DNA from: SHXR01 sp046160305
GTDB taxonomy: Bacteria; Pseudomonadota; Gammaproteobacteria; Burkholderiales; SG8-39
Assembly (NCBI GenBank): GCA_046160305.1
Contig: JBJXGX010000176.1
Location: forward strand, 1-64,000
Reading direction: 5' to 3'
DNA length: 64,000 nucleotides
A model generated the notes under the pieces. The model worked only from the letters and a program-made list of their open reading frames with translations, was not told where the DNA came from and did not search any database. The position numbers and the translations under genes are program-made. Of this stretch, positions 34,295-44,038 are shown piece after piece (position 1 is the stretch's first letter; every line of letters starts with the position of its first letter).

Positions 34295-35278
34295 TTACAC
34301 CTTCCAACGCAGCACGTGCGCGATGGTCTCGGGGACACCGAGCGCGTTGAGGATGACATCGGTGCTGATCGAAACCGACAGCGCGCCGGTAATCGAGGTC
34401 GTGACGCCAATGATCACCATTTGCCCGAACACCTCGTGCTTGGGGTTGAACCAATGCGAGAGAATCAGCAGAAAGACGAGCGACATCTGGAGCAATGGCA
34501 TCACCATCATTATCGGTGCGATCGATACTGCCGCGAAGAAGAAACCTTGCGCGATCGCGACGAACAGACCCGAATAGACGAACCAGCGGCCGCTCTGCCG
34601 ATTGATCGCCATGACATTCCGCCGATTGGCCGGCCACAGGAAGGCGAGCCCGACGACCACGGTCGCTGAAATGTAGGCGATCAGCCCGCCAAGCAGACTC
34701 TGCGCCGGCGCGGATTCCGCCAGTGCAATGCGCGCCATGATCGGCGAAGTGCCGTACGCCAACGCTGCAAGGGTTGCGAAGAGGTAGCCCGCGAGGTAGC
34801 GGGGAACGAACGCGACGTTTGCGGTCGAGCCGGACTGCGTGGTGTTCGTGCCGGTGCGCTGCTGATGCGTGATGATGGACCCGGCGACGATCAACGCGCC
34901 CCCGATCATCTGCAATACGCTGCAAGGTTCATTCAGGATAATGACCGCGAGCGTCAACGTTGCGACGACCTGAAGATGAAGCACCGTCGCCGTCAGGTTG
35001 GCGCCGGCCGCCTGCGTGGCGCGGAAATTGCAATAGCGTCCGACCACGAAATGCAAGACGCCGACACCGGCCATCCAGGCGGCCGCGGCCGGCGGGAAAC
35101 TCAACAGGCGCCCGATTTCGCCGGTCGCCGTCGCGGCGAGCGCGAAGCAAATCGCCCCGAGCGGAACGCTGATCGCCATGGCCTGGTTGGCGGAGCCGGT
35201 CACTACGCCGCGCCGCGCTGTCACCATGTTCAACGCGAAGGATGCCGCCGACAGCAAGGCAAAGGTCGCTCCTAGCAC
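34295..35278 (-). CDS. EamA/DMT-family transporter
   Basis: Integral membrane protein of 327 aa with about ten helices in two EamA repeats (about 1-140 and 165-300). Typical elements are the glycine-rich helix ends, LHLQVVATLTLAVIILNEP before the repeat boundary (core AVIILNEP) and LGVPETIAHVL at the end. Such carriers export or exchange metabolites; the substrate cannot be read. It lies upstream of the HAD gene with the same orientation and a 37-base gap, so the two may be co-transcribed. Confidence 0.85.
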   Translation of the reverse strand: MLGATFALLSAASFALNMVTARRGVVTGSANQAMAISVPLGAICFALAATATGEIGRLLSFPPAAAAWMAGVGVLHFVVGRYCNFRATQAAGANLTATVLHLQVVATLTLAVIILNEPCSVLQMIGGALIVAGSIITHQQRTGTNTTQSGSTANVAFVPRYLAGYLFATLAALAYGTSPIMARIALAESAPAQSLLGGLIAYISATVVVGLAFLWPANRRNVMAINRQSGRWFVYSGLFVAIAQGFFFAAVSIAPIMMVMPLLQMSLVFLLILSHWFNPKHEVFGQMVIIGVTTSITGALSVSISTDVILNALGVPETIAHVLRWKV

Positions 35279-35480
35279 AGATCACCCCGATTTCCAATGT
35301 TGCAGCCGATCTCGCGCCTGCCCGGGCGACGGTCCGGATCAACCTAAACGAACTCACGTGTAACACATTCGGCTGGCTGCCGCCCTTCGTACCACTCGCG
35401 CATCCGGATGGAACGTATTGCGCCATCACCATCGTGCGTGCTGTAATCACCGCTTGATCCACCCCTACACTGAATCCCGC

Positions 35481-36221
35481 ATGACGCCCACTGCAATCAA
35501 GAAGGCCCTGCTTGATACCGCGTTCCCCTACTGGGAGGCCGAGGCGGAGATTGCAAAGCGCTTTTACGCAACAGCGACGAAGGACGGCCACATCCACTAC
35601 CTGCGCGCGCAGTTGTGGAAGGAGCTCCACCCGGTCGATGGCTACTTCAACGGCCTGCATCGCGAGCTCGCCAATCTGGTCGAGATGTTTCCGCGTGTCG
35701 AGAAGGACGTCGATCGGCATCAGTTCCACTTCCTGATGATGCAGCTTACCCAGGAATTCAATCACTACGTCGTGCTCGCTGATATTCTCGAACATCTGCT
35801 CGGACGCAAGATCTCTGCCGCGGACACGACCCAGCTATCCGAGGAAAAGAAGCTCGGCGAGTTGCGCAGGCGCCTGGTCGAATCGGGGTCGCCGCTCGAT
35901 CGTGCCGCGGTCGGATTGACCGAGGGGGGCGGCGCGCGTCTTTTTCGCGAGGGCGCCAAGCTTCGCGGCAGTCGACTGAACACGATGACGGCGAAAGCGA
36001 TGCGAGTGATCTACGATGATGAAAAGGATCATTACGACGTCATGGCGCGCGATGCCTGCGGTCTCATCAAGAAGCCGAAGGATCTCGCGCGCATGCAAGA
36101 GAGCGTGCGCGCGGTCAGCATGCAACGGGTCGCGATGCGAAATGAAATGTTCGGGCTTCCGATGTCGGAGGCCGAGATCAAGAAATTCCTGGCGGTGAAG
36201 TCGCGGCAGCGCTCAATGTAG
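35481..36221 (+). CDS. Unknown helical protein, possibly ferritin-like
   Basis: A 246-residue soluble protein predicted almost wholly helical. I do not recognise a characterised member. Repeated acidic and histidine positions in helices, such as LTQEFNHYVVLADILEHL and IYDDEKDHYDVMA, resemble the Glu and Glu-x-x-His pattern of ferritin-like di-iron proteins. The GGGARLF segment near residue 150 looks conserved. ATG 35481 gives MTPTAIKKALLDTAFPYW, reasonable for a cytosolic protein. It is followed 35 bases later by an amidohydrolase and may be co-transcribed. Confidence 0.7.
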   Translation: MTPTAIKKALLDTAFPYWEAEAEIAKRFYATATKDGHIHYLRAQLWKELHPVDGYFNGLHRELANLVEMFPRVEKDVDRHQFHFLMMQLTQEFNHYVVLADILEHLLGRKISAADTTQLSEEKKLGELRRRLVESGSPLDRAAVGLTEGGGARLFREGAKLRGSRLNTMTAKAMRVIYDDEKDHYDVMARDACGLIKKPKDLARMQESVRAVSMQRVAMRNEMFGLPMSEAEIKKFLAVKSRQRSM

Positions 36222-36256
36222 ATGGCACGTCTTTTAACGCACCTGGAGATTTCCCC

Positions 36257-37324
36257 ATGCGACCGAAACGAATCTTGGACGGCGACGGACATGTGATCGA
36301 GCGAGACGCGGAGCTGTTCGAATATCTGGACGCGCCGTATGCGAAGAACACTTCTTTGCTCGGGTATCCATTCTTCCCGACGTTGGATGGCTACAGCCGT
36401 GGCGCGATCATTGCCCGCATGGGGCTATACGCCGAGTACGACATCACGCCGCAGCGCTGGATCGATACCATCGACAAGATGGGCATCGAGTCCACGGTGC
36501 TCTACCCGACATCAGGACTCTCGTTCACGACGATCCAGGACACGCGATGGGCGATCGCCCTTGCGCGGGCTTACAACAACTGGTTCCACGACCGCTATTA
36601 CCGGAAATCAAAACGTCTTCGTGCGATGGCGCTGATCCCGCTGCAAAGCGTCCCGGATGCCGTGAAGGAATTGCGCCGCGCGGTGACCGAGCTCGGCGCG
36701 GTCGGAGCGGTGCTGCCCGCCAATAGCGCGGATGTCGGCGTGCGCCAGTTGCTCGGACATCCGGATTTCTGGCCGATCTACGAAGAAGCCGAGCGGCTGA
36801 ATGTGCCGATCGCCACCCACGGTGCGCCGTCGATGAATCTTGGCATCAACTCGATGACGCACTTTGCCGCGACTCAGGCGCTGGAACATCCGATATCGCA
36901 GATGATCCAACTGACGAGCTTCATGATGGAAGGTGTGTTCGATCGCTTCAAGACCTTGCGGGTCGGATTCCTCGAAGCGGGCACCGGCTGGGTGCCCTAT
37001 ATGATCGATCGCCTTGATCGCGCCTACAACGGTTGGGCCGGCAAGGAGATCCGCGAATTCTCGCCGTTGATGAAGACGTCCCCTTCGGATGTGTTCGCCT
37101 CGGGCCGGTTGTACTTCAGTTGCGAAGGCGGCGAGCCGTCGATGAGCGGCCTCATCGAGCGGATCGGCTCGAAGAACGTCATGTTCGCATCCGACTACCC
37201 GCACGAGTCGAATGTCGAGCGGGGCATGCATGAGGTCGAAGAGTTGATGTCGCGCGATGATTTGTCGGACGAAGCCCGCCAGAACATTTTCTGCGACAAC
37301 ATCGAGCGGTTCTACGCGCGGTAG
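36257..37324 (+). CDS. Amidohydrolase-2 family metalloenzyme
   Basis: TIM-barrel hydrolase or decarboxylase of the ACMSD-like family, 355 aa. Metal and active-site motifs: DGDGHVIE near the N-terminus (D-x-H), IATHGAPS near 190, FLEAGTGWVPYMIDRLD near 240, and FASDYPHES with the catalytic Asp near 313. Relatives decarboxylate aromatic acids or hydrolyse amide bonds. A ribosome site (GGAGATTTCCCC region) precedes the ATG. Substrate not readable; the aromatic catabolic genes are 10 kb away. Confidence 0.85.
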   Translation: MRPKRILDGDGHVIERDAELFEYLDAPYAKNTSLLGYPFFPTLDGYSRGAIIARMGLYAEYDITPQRWIDTIDKMGIESTVLYPTSGLSFTTIQDTRWAIALARAYNNWFHDRYYRKSKRLRAMALIPLQSVPDAVKELRRAVTELGAVGAVLPANSADVGVRQLLGHPDFWPIYEEAERLNVPIATHGAPSMNLGINSMTHFAATQALEHPISQMIQLTSFMMEGVFDRFKTLRVGFLEAGTGWVPYMIDRLDRAYNGWAGKEIREFSPLMKTSPSDVFASGRLYFSCEGGEPSMSGLIERIGSKNVMFASDYPHESNVERGMHEVEELMSRDDLSDEARQNIFCDNIERFYAR

Positions 37325-37336
37325 CGGCGTGCTGGG

Positions 37337-37364
37337 ATCAGCGTTCGAGTCGCCGAGCGCTGAT
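37337..37364. terminator. Hairpin between convergent genes
   Basis: Arms ATCAGCG (37337-37343) and CGCTGAT (37358-37364) form a 7-base stem with a 14-base loop in the 67-base gap between two convergent genes. There is no T-run, so termination is likely but not certain. Confidence 0.4.
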
Positions 37365-37391
37365 GTCGATGGTGGTGTCCGCGGGGTTGCC

Positions 37392-39299
37392 TCAGGTATT
37401 CCCTGAACGCGCCGCGGCGAGCTGGCGAGTCCACTCAATTGCCATGGCCAGCTCCGCCGGCTGCACGGGCTTCGAGAGAAACCCATTCATCCCCGCGGCG
37501 AGGCAGGCTTCGCGATCCTCCGTGCTCGAATGCGCGGTGAGCGCGAAGATCGGGGCGCTCGAGTGGTGGTTCGATTGGAGCCGGCGAATCTGTCTGGTGG
37601 CTTCTAGGCCGTCCATTTCGGGCATCTGTATGTCCATCAGCACAAAATCGAATTGGTCATTGCGCGTCATGTCGAGCGCTTCGATTCCGTTGCGGGCAAT
37701 GCTCACGCGATGGCCGAGCCGCTCCAGCATGTGCCTGACAACCAGCTGATTGATGGGGTTGTCCTCCGCGATCAGAACGGCGAGGCCCGCTTTGGAAGAA
37801 ATCACGCGAGACGCATCGGACGGGTTGGCGATGCGTTGGCTGACAATTTCTTCTTCGTGTGCGGATTGGGACGATGAATCCGGCGACGGGACGTGATTCG
37901 AGGCGCCCGCGCCGTCGGGCGGACCCGCGTTGCTCGTTTGATCAGCTGCCGGAGTGATCTCCGACACATCAAGCGGCAAATCGACGCGAAACGTGGTCCC
38001 GCGTCCCTCCACGCTTTCGACCCGAATCGTTCCACCCAGCAATGTCGCGAGCCGCTGACAGATTGCGAGGCCAAGGCCCGTGCCGCCGTACTTCCGGGTG
38101 ACCGACGTATCTGCTTGCGAGAACGCCGCGAACACGGATTCCAACTTGGCAGGTGGAATGCCGATCCCCGTATCGCGAATGGCCATGCTCAGTTCAATTC
38201 GGCCGGGTGACATCACCGTGCAATGGATCCGCAGTTCGACTTCGCCTGACGCGGTGAATTTGATCGCATTGCCTAGCAGATTGAAGACGATATGGCGCAT
38301 GCGAAGCGGATCACCGATCAAGCGATCCGGCACCTCTGGCGCAACGCTTGTAATCAGCGCCAATCCCTTTTTGTGCGCCTGCCCACTGAATGCCGCGGCG
38401 ATTTCTCCGATCAGCTCGCGCAATGAAAACGGCAACCGTTCAATGTCGAGCTTGGCGGATTCCATCTTCGAGAAATCGAGAATGTCATTCAGGACGCCGA
38501 GCAGGGCCTGTGCCGACGATTTCGCGGTCATCAAGTACTCACGCTGGCGCGCCGTCAATGTAGTGTTGAGCGCGAGCTCGGTCATGCCGAGCACACCGTT
38601 CATGGGTGTGCGAATTTCGTGACTCATATTCGCGAGAAACTCGCTCTTGGCGCGATTTGCGGTCTGCGCCTGGATCAGTGCGCGGCGCAGTCGGTCGCGC
38701 AACGCGAAGATGTACCCGCCGGTCAAGGCGAACCAGTACAGGACCGCGCCCATCACAATGACGGTCAACGTCTCGATGCGCAGATCGAGCTCACCGGGGT
38801 GTAGCGCATTGCGAATTGCAATCGCGAGGCCATGCGTGAAAAGGATGAATGTCGCGAGAAGAAGCTGCTGTCGAGTGGGCAGGCGAAAAACGCCGAATGT
38901 CGCGGTCATCATGTAACAAAGCATGTAGATCGGCCGTGCGTCACCGGCGTGGTAGACGACATAGACCATGACGAGGGTTGAGCAGACGATCAACGGTCCG
39001 GGTAGGCTCGGGTCTGTCGCCCGCTCGTTGAAACCGAAGCGAAATACGATGTAGAAAACCACGATGAATAGCAGGATCGCGGTGCACGCGACAAGGCAAA
39101 CAGGTCCTGTCAGTGCACCAAAGGCCCAACCAAGACAGGTGAGCGCGGCGAACCATAAAGACGTTGCGGCGGCGATAAGATAGCGAACGAATCGCACATG
39201 AATCCGCCGGTCTTTACGGCCTGGTCCTTCAAAGGCCCGAAGAAAACGCTCCCGTGCGGAGTCGGGGTCGGATCGGTTGTTGGTGGATTGCAGCGGCAT
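37392..39299 (-). CDS. Hybrid sensor histidine kinase/response regulator
   Basis: Membrane hybrid kinase, 635 aa. An N-terminal block of about six transmembrane helices (residues 30-195) is the sensor. Then HisKA with the phospho-accepting His in FLANMSHEIRTPMNG (about 225), HATPase_c with NLLGNAIKF, DTGIGIPPAKL and GGTGLGLAICQRL, a low-complexity linker, and a C-terminal receiver with the Asp in FVLMDIQMPEMDG. There is no HPt domain, so phosphate would pass to a separate HPt protein. GTG 39341 could add 14 residues. No partner regulator is adjacent. Confidence 0.88.
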   Translation of the reverse strand: MPLQSTNNRSDPDSARERFLRAFEGPGRKDRRIHVRFVRYLIAAATSLWFAALTCLGWAFGALTGPVCLVACTAILLFIVVFYIVFRFGFNERATDPSLPGPLIVCSTLVMVYVVYHAGDARPIYMLCYMMTATFGVFRLPTRQQLLLATFILFTHGLAIAIRNALHPGELDLRIETLTVIVMGAVLYWFALTGGYIFALRDRLRRALIQAQTANRAKSEFLANMSHEIRTPMNGVLGMTELALNTTLTARQREYLMTAKSSAQALLGVLNDILDFSKMESAKLDIERLPFSLRELIGEIAAAFSGQAHKKGLALITSVAPEVPDRLIGDPLRMRHIVFNLLGNAIKFTASGEVELRIHCTVMSPGRIELSMAIRDTGIGIPPAKLESVFAAFSQADTSVTRKYGGTGLGLAICQRLATLLGGTIRVESVEGRGTTFRVDLPLDVSEITPAADQTSNAGPPDGAGASNHVPSPDSSSQSAHEEEIVSQRIANPSDASRVISSKAGLAVLIAEDNPINQLVVRHMLERLGHRVSIARNGIEALDMTRNDQFDFVLMDIQMPEMDGLEATRQIRRLQSNHHSSAPIFALTAHSSTEDREACLAAGMNGFLSKPVQPAELAMAIEWTRQLAAARSGNT

Positions 39300-39776
39300 G
39301 AGTGATCGTATTGGATCCGGTTTGGACGTAATCTCAAACACGGTTCAGGGATACCCGGCTTGCTCTCCGGAAGATGCGCCACGAAAGGCCATACCGTCGA
39401 GCCTACAGGACTCTTGGTACCAAGTCGTAGGCTGTTCGTCTGATGATCGTGTAGGTCGTTTGGACGACAAACTGGTCGGCTGCGACCATCCACCAAGCCG
39501 CGCGGTGCTGCGTAACACGCCGCACTTCTTCCACTTCTATGCAAGGTGCATGGTGCATGGTGCATGGTGCTCCTGAATCTACGGCGCTTCCGGCCGGGAC
39601 GGAACGCGTGCGACGGTTGGTACACGGCAACCGAGGCGCGCACGCCGGGCCCCTACCCGATGGTTGGAGGATCCCTACGGTACCGTTCTGATCTGGTGGA
39701 TGTGTACCCGTGGGACTCGAAGACGCCTTCCCTGGATTGGCGTACTCTGATCGGCCTGATCGGAAAAGGATTGATC
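39300..39776. other. Intergenic region of about 480 bases
   Basis: No convincing gene. An open frame runs through it into the small cysteine protein, but its composition is not protein-like and it includes the tandem repeat at 39545-39570. Promoters for the leftward kinase and the rightward small gene should lie here. No tRNA or riboswitch structure was recognised. Confidence 0.5.
39545..39570. repeat. Short tandem repeat, GGTGCAT three times
   Basis: Three consecutive copies of the 7-mer GGTGCAT followed by a partial GGTGC. It lies in noncoding sequence and the copy number may vary between strains. Confidence 0.8.
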
Positions 39777-39911
39777 ATGACGCTCTGCCCGATTGCCATT
39801 ATCGCCGGCTGCAAGAAGTGCCCGGCGTTCTCGGTGTGCCCGCTCAAAACGGTGATCGGTGATGCCCCGAAGGCGTCCGATCCGAAAGCCCCCGACGTTG
39901 CGAAGAAATAG
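39777..39911 (+). CDS. Small cysteine-rich protein, 44 aa
   Basis: A 44-residue product starting MTLCPIAIIAGCKKCPAFSV and containing four cysteines (Cys4, Cys12, Cys15, Cys21) with a central CKKC pair, then a charged proline-rich tail. GGAAAAGGA stands six bases before the ATG at 39777, better support than for the longer upstream frame. The CPxx...CKKC...VCP layout suggests a metal- or cluster-binding or redox peptide. I do not recognise a named family. Confidence 0.55.
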   Translation: MTLCPIAIIAGCKKCPAFSVCPLKTVIGDAPKASDPKAPDVAKK

Positions 39912-39989
39912 ATTTCGGGGTCGGCCGCGGTTGCGCGGGGCCGATGTCCGTCGGTGCAAGATCGACGTATTCGGCTGCCAGCTAACCGG

Positions 39990-42842
39990 CTAGATCACGG
40001 CGGTTCGCGCTTCGATCGTATGGATCAAGTCAATCATCTGGTCGGCGGGAACCGCGCGGCTGTAGAGGTGGCCCTGAATCTTGTCGCACTGTCGTGCACG
40101 CAGCCATTCGAGTTGCGCCTCGGTCTCGACGCCTTCGGCAACGACCGAGAGACCAAGAGAGCGCGCCATCGTCATGACCGCCTCGACGATAGCGGCGCTT
40201 CCGGCGCTGTCCGGCAACGAGGCAATGAAGGACTGATCGATCTTGATCTGGTCGACCGGCAGTGTCCGGAGATGGGCGAGCGACGAATACCCGGTGCCGA
40301 AGTCGTCGATGGAAATGCCGATTCCTTCGCGTCGAATCGCCTCGAGCGCCTTTTCACACTGCTCGGGATTGCGCATGAGCAGACTTTCGGTCAGCTCGAA
40401 GAGGAGCGCATCGCGCTCGATTCCGTATTTGTCGGCGACCCGGCGCGCCAGCTCGGGCATGTTCGCACGCAGCAGTTGGCGCGCGGAAACGTTGACGCTC
40501 ATCGTCACATGCGGGGCGCGCAGCGTCCGCCAGATGGCGAGTTGCCGCGCCGCGGCGTCCATGACCCATTCCCCAACGGTGATGATCAGGTCGGAGGCTT
40601 CAGCGACCGGCACGATACGATTCGCGGCGAGCAAACCAAGGCGTGGATGTTGCCAGCGAAGCAGCGCCTCGAAACCGACGACACGGCCCGTCGCGACGGA
40701 CACTTGGGGTTGATAGTGCAGAACGAGCTCGTTCCGTGCAATGGCTTTTCCGAGATCGAGCTGCAATTCGAGATTGCCCTGTCCCCACCAGTCGTCGCCT
40801 TCCGAATACACATCGAGCGGTGCGCCACCGCCTTTGCGGATGCGCCGTAACGCCGCGCCCGCTTTCCGCACGAGCGAGGCCGCGTCATCGCCCTCGGATG
40901 GAAACCGCGCAACGCCCGCGCAGGCGGACACGGCGAACTCACGTCCGTCGATCAGGAAAGGCTCTTCGAACGAGGCGAGAATCGCTTTGACCCGGTCGAG
41001 CGTGACGTCCATGCCGCACCTGCTCTGAATGACGATGCCGAAGCCGGCGCGATGCCAATGTCCGGCAAGATCGCTTGGCAGCCGGTGGCGCTCGAGCCGG
41101 CGGGCCGCCTCCTGCATCAACCGATCACCGACCGACGGCCCCAGCGTATGATCGATCCGGGTGAAGCCGACGAGTTCGATGACCACGACCGCGAGCTCGA
41201 TGCCTGATCCGCGCGTGACCACGATGGCCTGCTCGAGACCGCGCATGAACGCTGCGCGGTTCGGCAGCGCCGTCAGGGCATCGTGCGTGGCGAGGTACGA
41301 GATCGATTCGCTCATCGCCTCGGCGTGGGTGACGTCGTTCAGCACCACCATCACATAGGGTCCGCCGGCGCGCCGATCCGATTCATCGATCGGTATCACC
41401 GATAGCCGGAATGATCGATGAGAGTCAGCGCGCTTCAGAACAACGTTCTCATCGGGACGAACGGCGCGCTTGGTCCGCACGCACTGCCCGACGCTTCGCC
41501 ATACGAGTCGTGCGGCCGCCCCTCCACCGCCGGATTCGAGCAATGAGGTGAACGCGGCGCCGCTTGCCTGTTTGGGCGTGCGGCTGAACAACTCTTCGGC
41601 AGCTTGATTGATGTCAATGATCGTGCCGCCCGCATCGACCGTCACTAATGCATCGCCGGAAGACTGCATCGCCGCCTCGAATCGCGAACGGTAGTGATCG
41701 AGCGATCGCGCGGTGATGCGTGAATGCAACCACCACCAGATGATGTAGCTGATCGCCATGAGCAGGGCGGGCAGCGCCGGCGACAGCCACACCCGGCTGA
41801 TCAGAAGCAAGAGCGCTGTGCCAAGCATGAAGACGACGATCGTCGCACCGGTGATTCCCGTTGCCCATCGGAGCGTGCGCACGAACGCGAACTGCACGAG
41901 GACGATGATGCCGGCCACGATCGCGGCGAGCGTGTCGACGAATCGAGTCACTGGCCGGACCAGCGCGTTGTGGTTGATCGCATCGAGGAGGTGGGCCTGC
42001 AACGCGAGCCCCGACAGGGTGCGCGCGCCACCGGCGCCCGGGGCCATGAATGTGCGTGCCAGGCCGGGTGCCGTGACCCCTACGATAACGGTTCGGTCGC
42101 GGAGCATCGCGGCGGCGCGCCGGTCGGACAGGACATCCGAAAATGAAAGGCGATGAAAGTCGCCAGTGAGCGCACCGAACGGAACGAGCAGTACATCGTC
42201 ACGAATCCAAAGTCGCGCCTTGAGGCCGGGTGGCACGACTGCCTCGGCGGCGTTGCGCGACCCGCTCACCATCGATAGTGCGTGCGCGAACGCCATCGTG
42301 CCATCGCGCATCGGGTGCGCGGAAATTCGCCGTACCAAACCATCCTTGTCGATTTCCACACCGACGCTGCCCAGGCGTGCGGCAGCACTCGCCAAGAGCG
42401 GGAGCGGTCGTGATTCAGTTTGCCCACCTTTGCCGTCCCGCTCGATGAACGTGGGCAACACGACACGCCCGCTCCGCGCGATTGCCGCCGCCAGTGCCGT
42501 ATCGCCGCGCGTATCGAGAGCATCCGGTTCCGCGAACACCATGTCAAAACCGATGGCCGCGACCCGCGCGAGCGTCGCGCGTTCGACGAGTTGCGTGTGC
42601 ACCGCGCGCGACCATGGCCACCGTCCGAGCCGGTCAAGACTCGCCCCGTCGATCTCGACCATGACGATCGACGCATCGGGCGCGCGTTTGTCGAGGGAGA
42701 GAAAAACGTCGGCCGCAAGATCGTCCAGACGCGGAATCAGCCCGGAGAGCACCAACGCGCCGACCGCCAGCACCAGCGCGAGCGTGGCACGGACGGGGCG
42801 GCTGGAATACCACGCCGCGATCAAGGCTTGGCCGGATTTCAT
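39990..42842 (-). CDS. CHASE2-PAS-GGDEF-EAL protein (cyclic-di-GMP phosphodiesterase)
   Basis: A 950-residue membrane signalling protein. Order: one N-terminal helix (about 15-35), extracytoplasmic CHASE2 domain (about 40-290), three helices (about 300-365), PAS (near 385-500), degenerate GGDEF (about 540-690) and EAL (700-940). The GGDEF site reads HRAGF instead of GGDEF, so no cyclase activity is expected. The EAL site is intact: FEALLRW, NVSARQL, FELTES, DDFGTGYSS, KIDQSF and EGVET. It should hydrolyse cyclic di-GMP. The start at 42842 overlaps the FecR stop as ATGA. CHASE2 proteins often pair with FecR-LysM proteins, as here. Confidence 0.9.
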   Translation of the reverse strand: MKSGQALIAAWYSSRPVRATLALVLAVGALVLSGLIPRLDDLAADVFLSLDKRAPDASIVMVEIDGASLDRLGRWPWSRAVHTQLVERATLARVAAIGFDMVFAEPDALDTRGDTALAAAIARSGRVVLPTFIERDGKGGQTESRPLPLLASAAARLGSVGVEIDKDGLVRRISAHPMRDGTMAFAHALSMVSGSRNAAEAVVPPGLKARLWIRDDVLLVPFGALTGDFHRLSFSDVLSDRRAAAMLRDRTVIVGVTAPGLARTFMAPGAGGARTLSGLALQAHLLDAINHNALVRPVTRFVDTLAAIVAGIIVLVQFAFVRTLRWATGITGATIVVFMLGTALLLLISRVWLSPALPALLMAISYIIWWWLHSRITARSLDHYRSRFEAAMQSSGDALVTVDAGGTIIDINQAAEELFSRTPKQASGAAFTSLLESGGGGAAARLVWRSVGQCVRTKRAVRPDENVVLKRADSHRSFRLSVIPIDESDRRAGGPYVMVVLNDVTHAEAMSESISYLATHDALTALPNRAAFMRGLEQAIVVTRGSGIELAVVVIELVGFTRIDHTLGPSVGDRLMQEAARRLERHRLPSDLAGHWHRAGFGIVIQSRCGMDVTLDRVKAILASFEEPFLIDGREFAVSACAGVARFPSEGDDAASLVRKAGAALRRIRKGGGAPLDVYSEGDDWWGQGNLELQLDLGKAIARNELVLHYQPQVSVATGRVVGFEALLRWQHPRLGLLAANRIVPVAEASDLIITVGEWVMDAAARQLAIWRTLRAPHVTMSVNVSARQLLRANMPELARRVADKYGIERDALLFELTESLLMRNPEQCEKALEAIRREGIGISIDDFGTGYSSLAHLRTLPVDQIKIDQSFIASLPDSAGSAAIVEAVMTMARSLGLSVVAEGVETEAQLEWLRARQCDKIQGHLYSRAVPADQMIDLIHTIEARTAVI

Positions 42843-44038
42843 AGTGCGAGGATGAGGAAGAGCCACAACATCGGCAACCAGTCCGGACTCGCAGACGGCG
42901 GCGGAGGCGGCGCCGGCACTTCGATGATCTGTGCGGATCCAAAGGGTCCCTCTTCACCGTCCGGTTCGATCGTGCGCGCGCGCATGTGATAGCGGCCGGG
43001 CACCGGACGCGGAATCACGGTCTGCGGTTCGGCCACACGCCTATCGAGCATCGGCTTGGTAAAGGTCGGTTCGTCAGCAATTTGAATCTGCCACGTCTGG
43101 CCCGGGTCGCCCGCGCGCCAGGCCAGTGTGATTTCCGCGTCACTGACCGCAGGTTGTCGATCGAGCGCAGGTCCCGGAGGCAGACGGCGGAAGGCCTGGG
43201 CGTCCGTCCAGGGTCCGCGGCCGTCCGCATCGATGCCGGCAACGCGCCAGTGATAGCGGCCCGGTGCGAGATCCATCGGGGGAACGACGTTCGGATTCGT
43301 GAGCGTCGCGTCCTCGTGAATAGAGCGAGTGAACTTTGGATCCCTGGAAAGCTGGAAGTGGTAGCGCGTCGCTTCGGGATTTCGGGACCAGGCGAAGCGG
43401 GGCCGTTCATCCAGGATGCTCGTGCCCGGTGGTGGCGTGATCGTGGTGGGTGCGAGCGGACGTGCATCCAACGTGAAGCGATGCTCCGCGGCATAACCTT
43501 CGAGTCCGTTGCGATCGACCGAGCGAATGCGCGCGACGTAGCGGCCGTCGGGCAGATCGGGGCCGCGCAGTCGTCGCGCCGCCGCTTCACTCTGGAACAG
43601 AAGCGGCTCGAACGAGGGTGTCGTCGCGATCTGCATCACATAGCCGACTGCGCCACTGGCAACCGGCATCGCGAATTCAATCGGCATGCGATCCAACAAC
43701 GTGGGCAGTGATCCGACATCCGGCGCGGGCAGCAGCCTGATCGGTGGCGCGGGCGGTTTGCCTCGCTCCACGACGGTGCCGAATCCGCCCGCGACGTTCT
43801 GCGCCCCGGTATCGTTGCGCACGCCGACGCCGCCGTCCAGCACTTCCACGCGTGTGACGGGTGGTTCCGTGCCGGGTTCGGCCTGCACCCGAAATCCGGT
43901 TCCGCGCACCGACGTGATCGCCGAGGGCGTATCCATTTGAAAGCGCCGCTTGCCGCCGGTCGGGACGAGATTCTCGGCGCGGCCTTTGATGAGCCGGATG
44001 CGCGTCTCGAAAATACCCGCGCCTTCGAACGAACGCAT
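42839..44038 (-). CDS. FecR-domain protein, C-terminal part of a split gene
   Basis: A 399-residue reading frame that begins at the ATG immediately after an in-frame TAA. It contains the last part of a FecR domain (ITSVRGTGFRVQ and EVLDGGVGV), then tandem Fn3-like units (ATRYHFQLSRDPKFTRSI, APGRYHWRVAGIDADGRGPW) and a C-terminal hydrophobic helix after a PPPPP stretch. Without the upstream half it lacks a signal peptide. Together with 44039-44518 it would make a normal LysM-FecR-Fn3 periplasmic protein of about 560 residues. Either a nonsense mutation, a sequencing error or reinitiation at TAAATG explains the split. Confidence 0.75.
   Translation of the reverse strand: MRSFEGAGIFETRIRLIKGRAENLVPTGGKRRFQMDTPSAITSVRGTGFRVQAEPGTEPPVTRVEVLDGGVGVRNDTGAQNVAGGFGTVVERGKPPAPPIRLLPAPDVGSLPTLLDRMPIEFAMPVASGAVGYVMQIATTPSFEPLLFQSEAAARRLRGPDLPDGRYVARIRSVDRNGLEGYAAEHRFTLDARPLAPTTITPPPGTSILDERPRFAWSRNPEATRYHFQLSRDPKFTRSIHEDATLTNPNVVPPMDLAPGRYHWRVAGIDADGRGPWTDAQAFRRLPPGPALDRQPAVSDAEITLAWRAGDPGQTWQIQIADEPTFTKPMLDRRVAEPQTVIPRPVPGRYHMRARTIEPDGEEGPFGSAQIIEVPAPPPPPSASPDWLPMLWLFLILAL

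Noticed and set aside
39546..39776. 77-codon upstream extension of the small cysteine protein
   Set aside because: It contains the tandem GGTGCAT repeat and non-protein-like text; a good ribosome site precedes the internal ATG.
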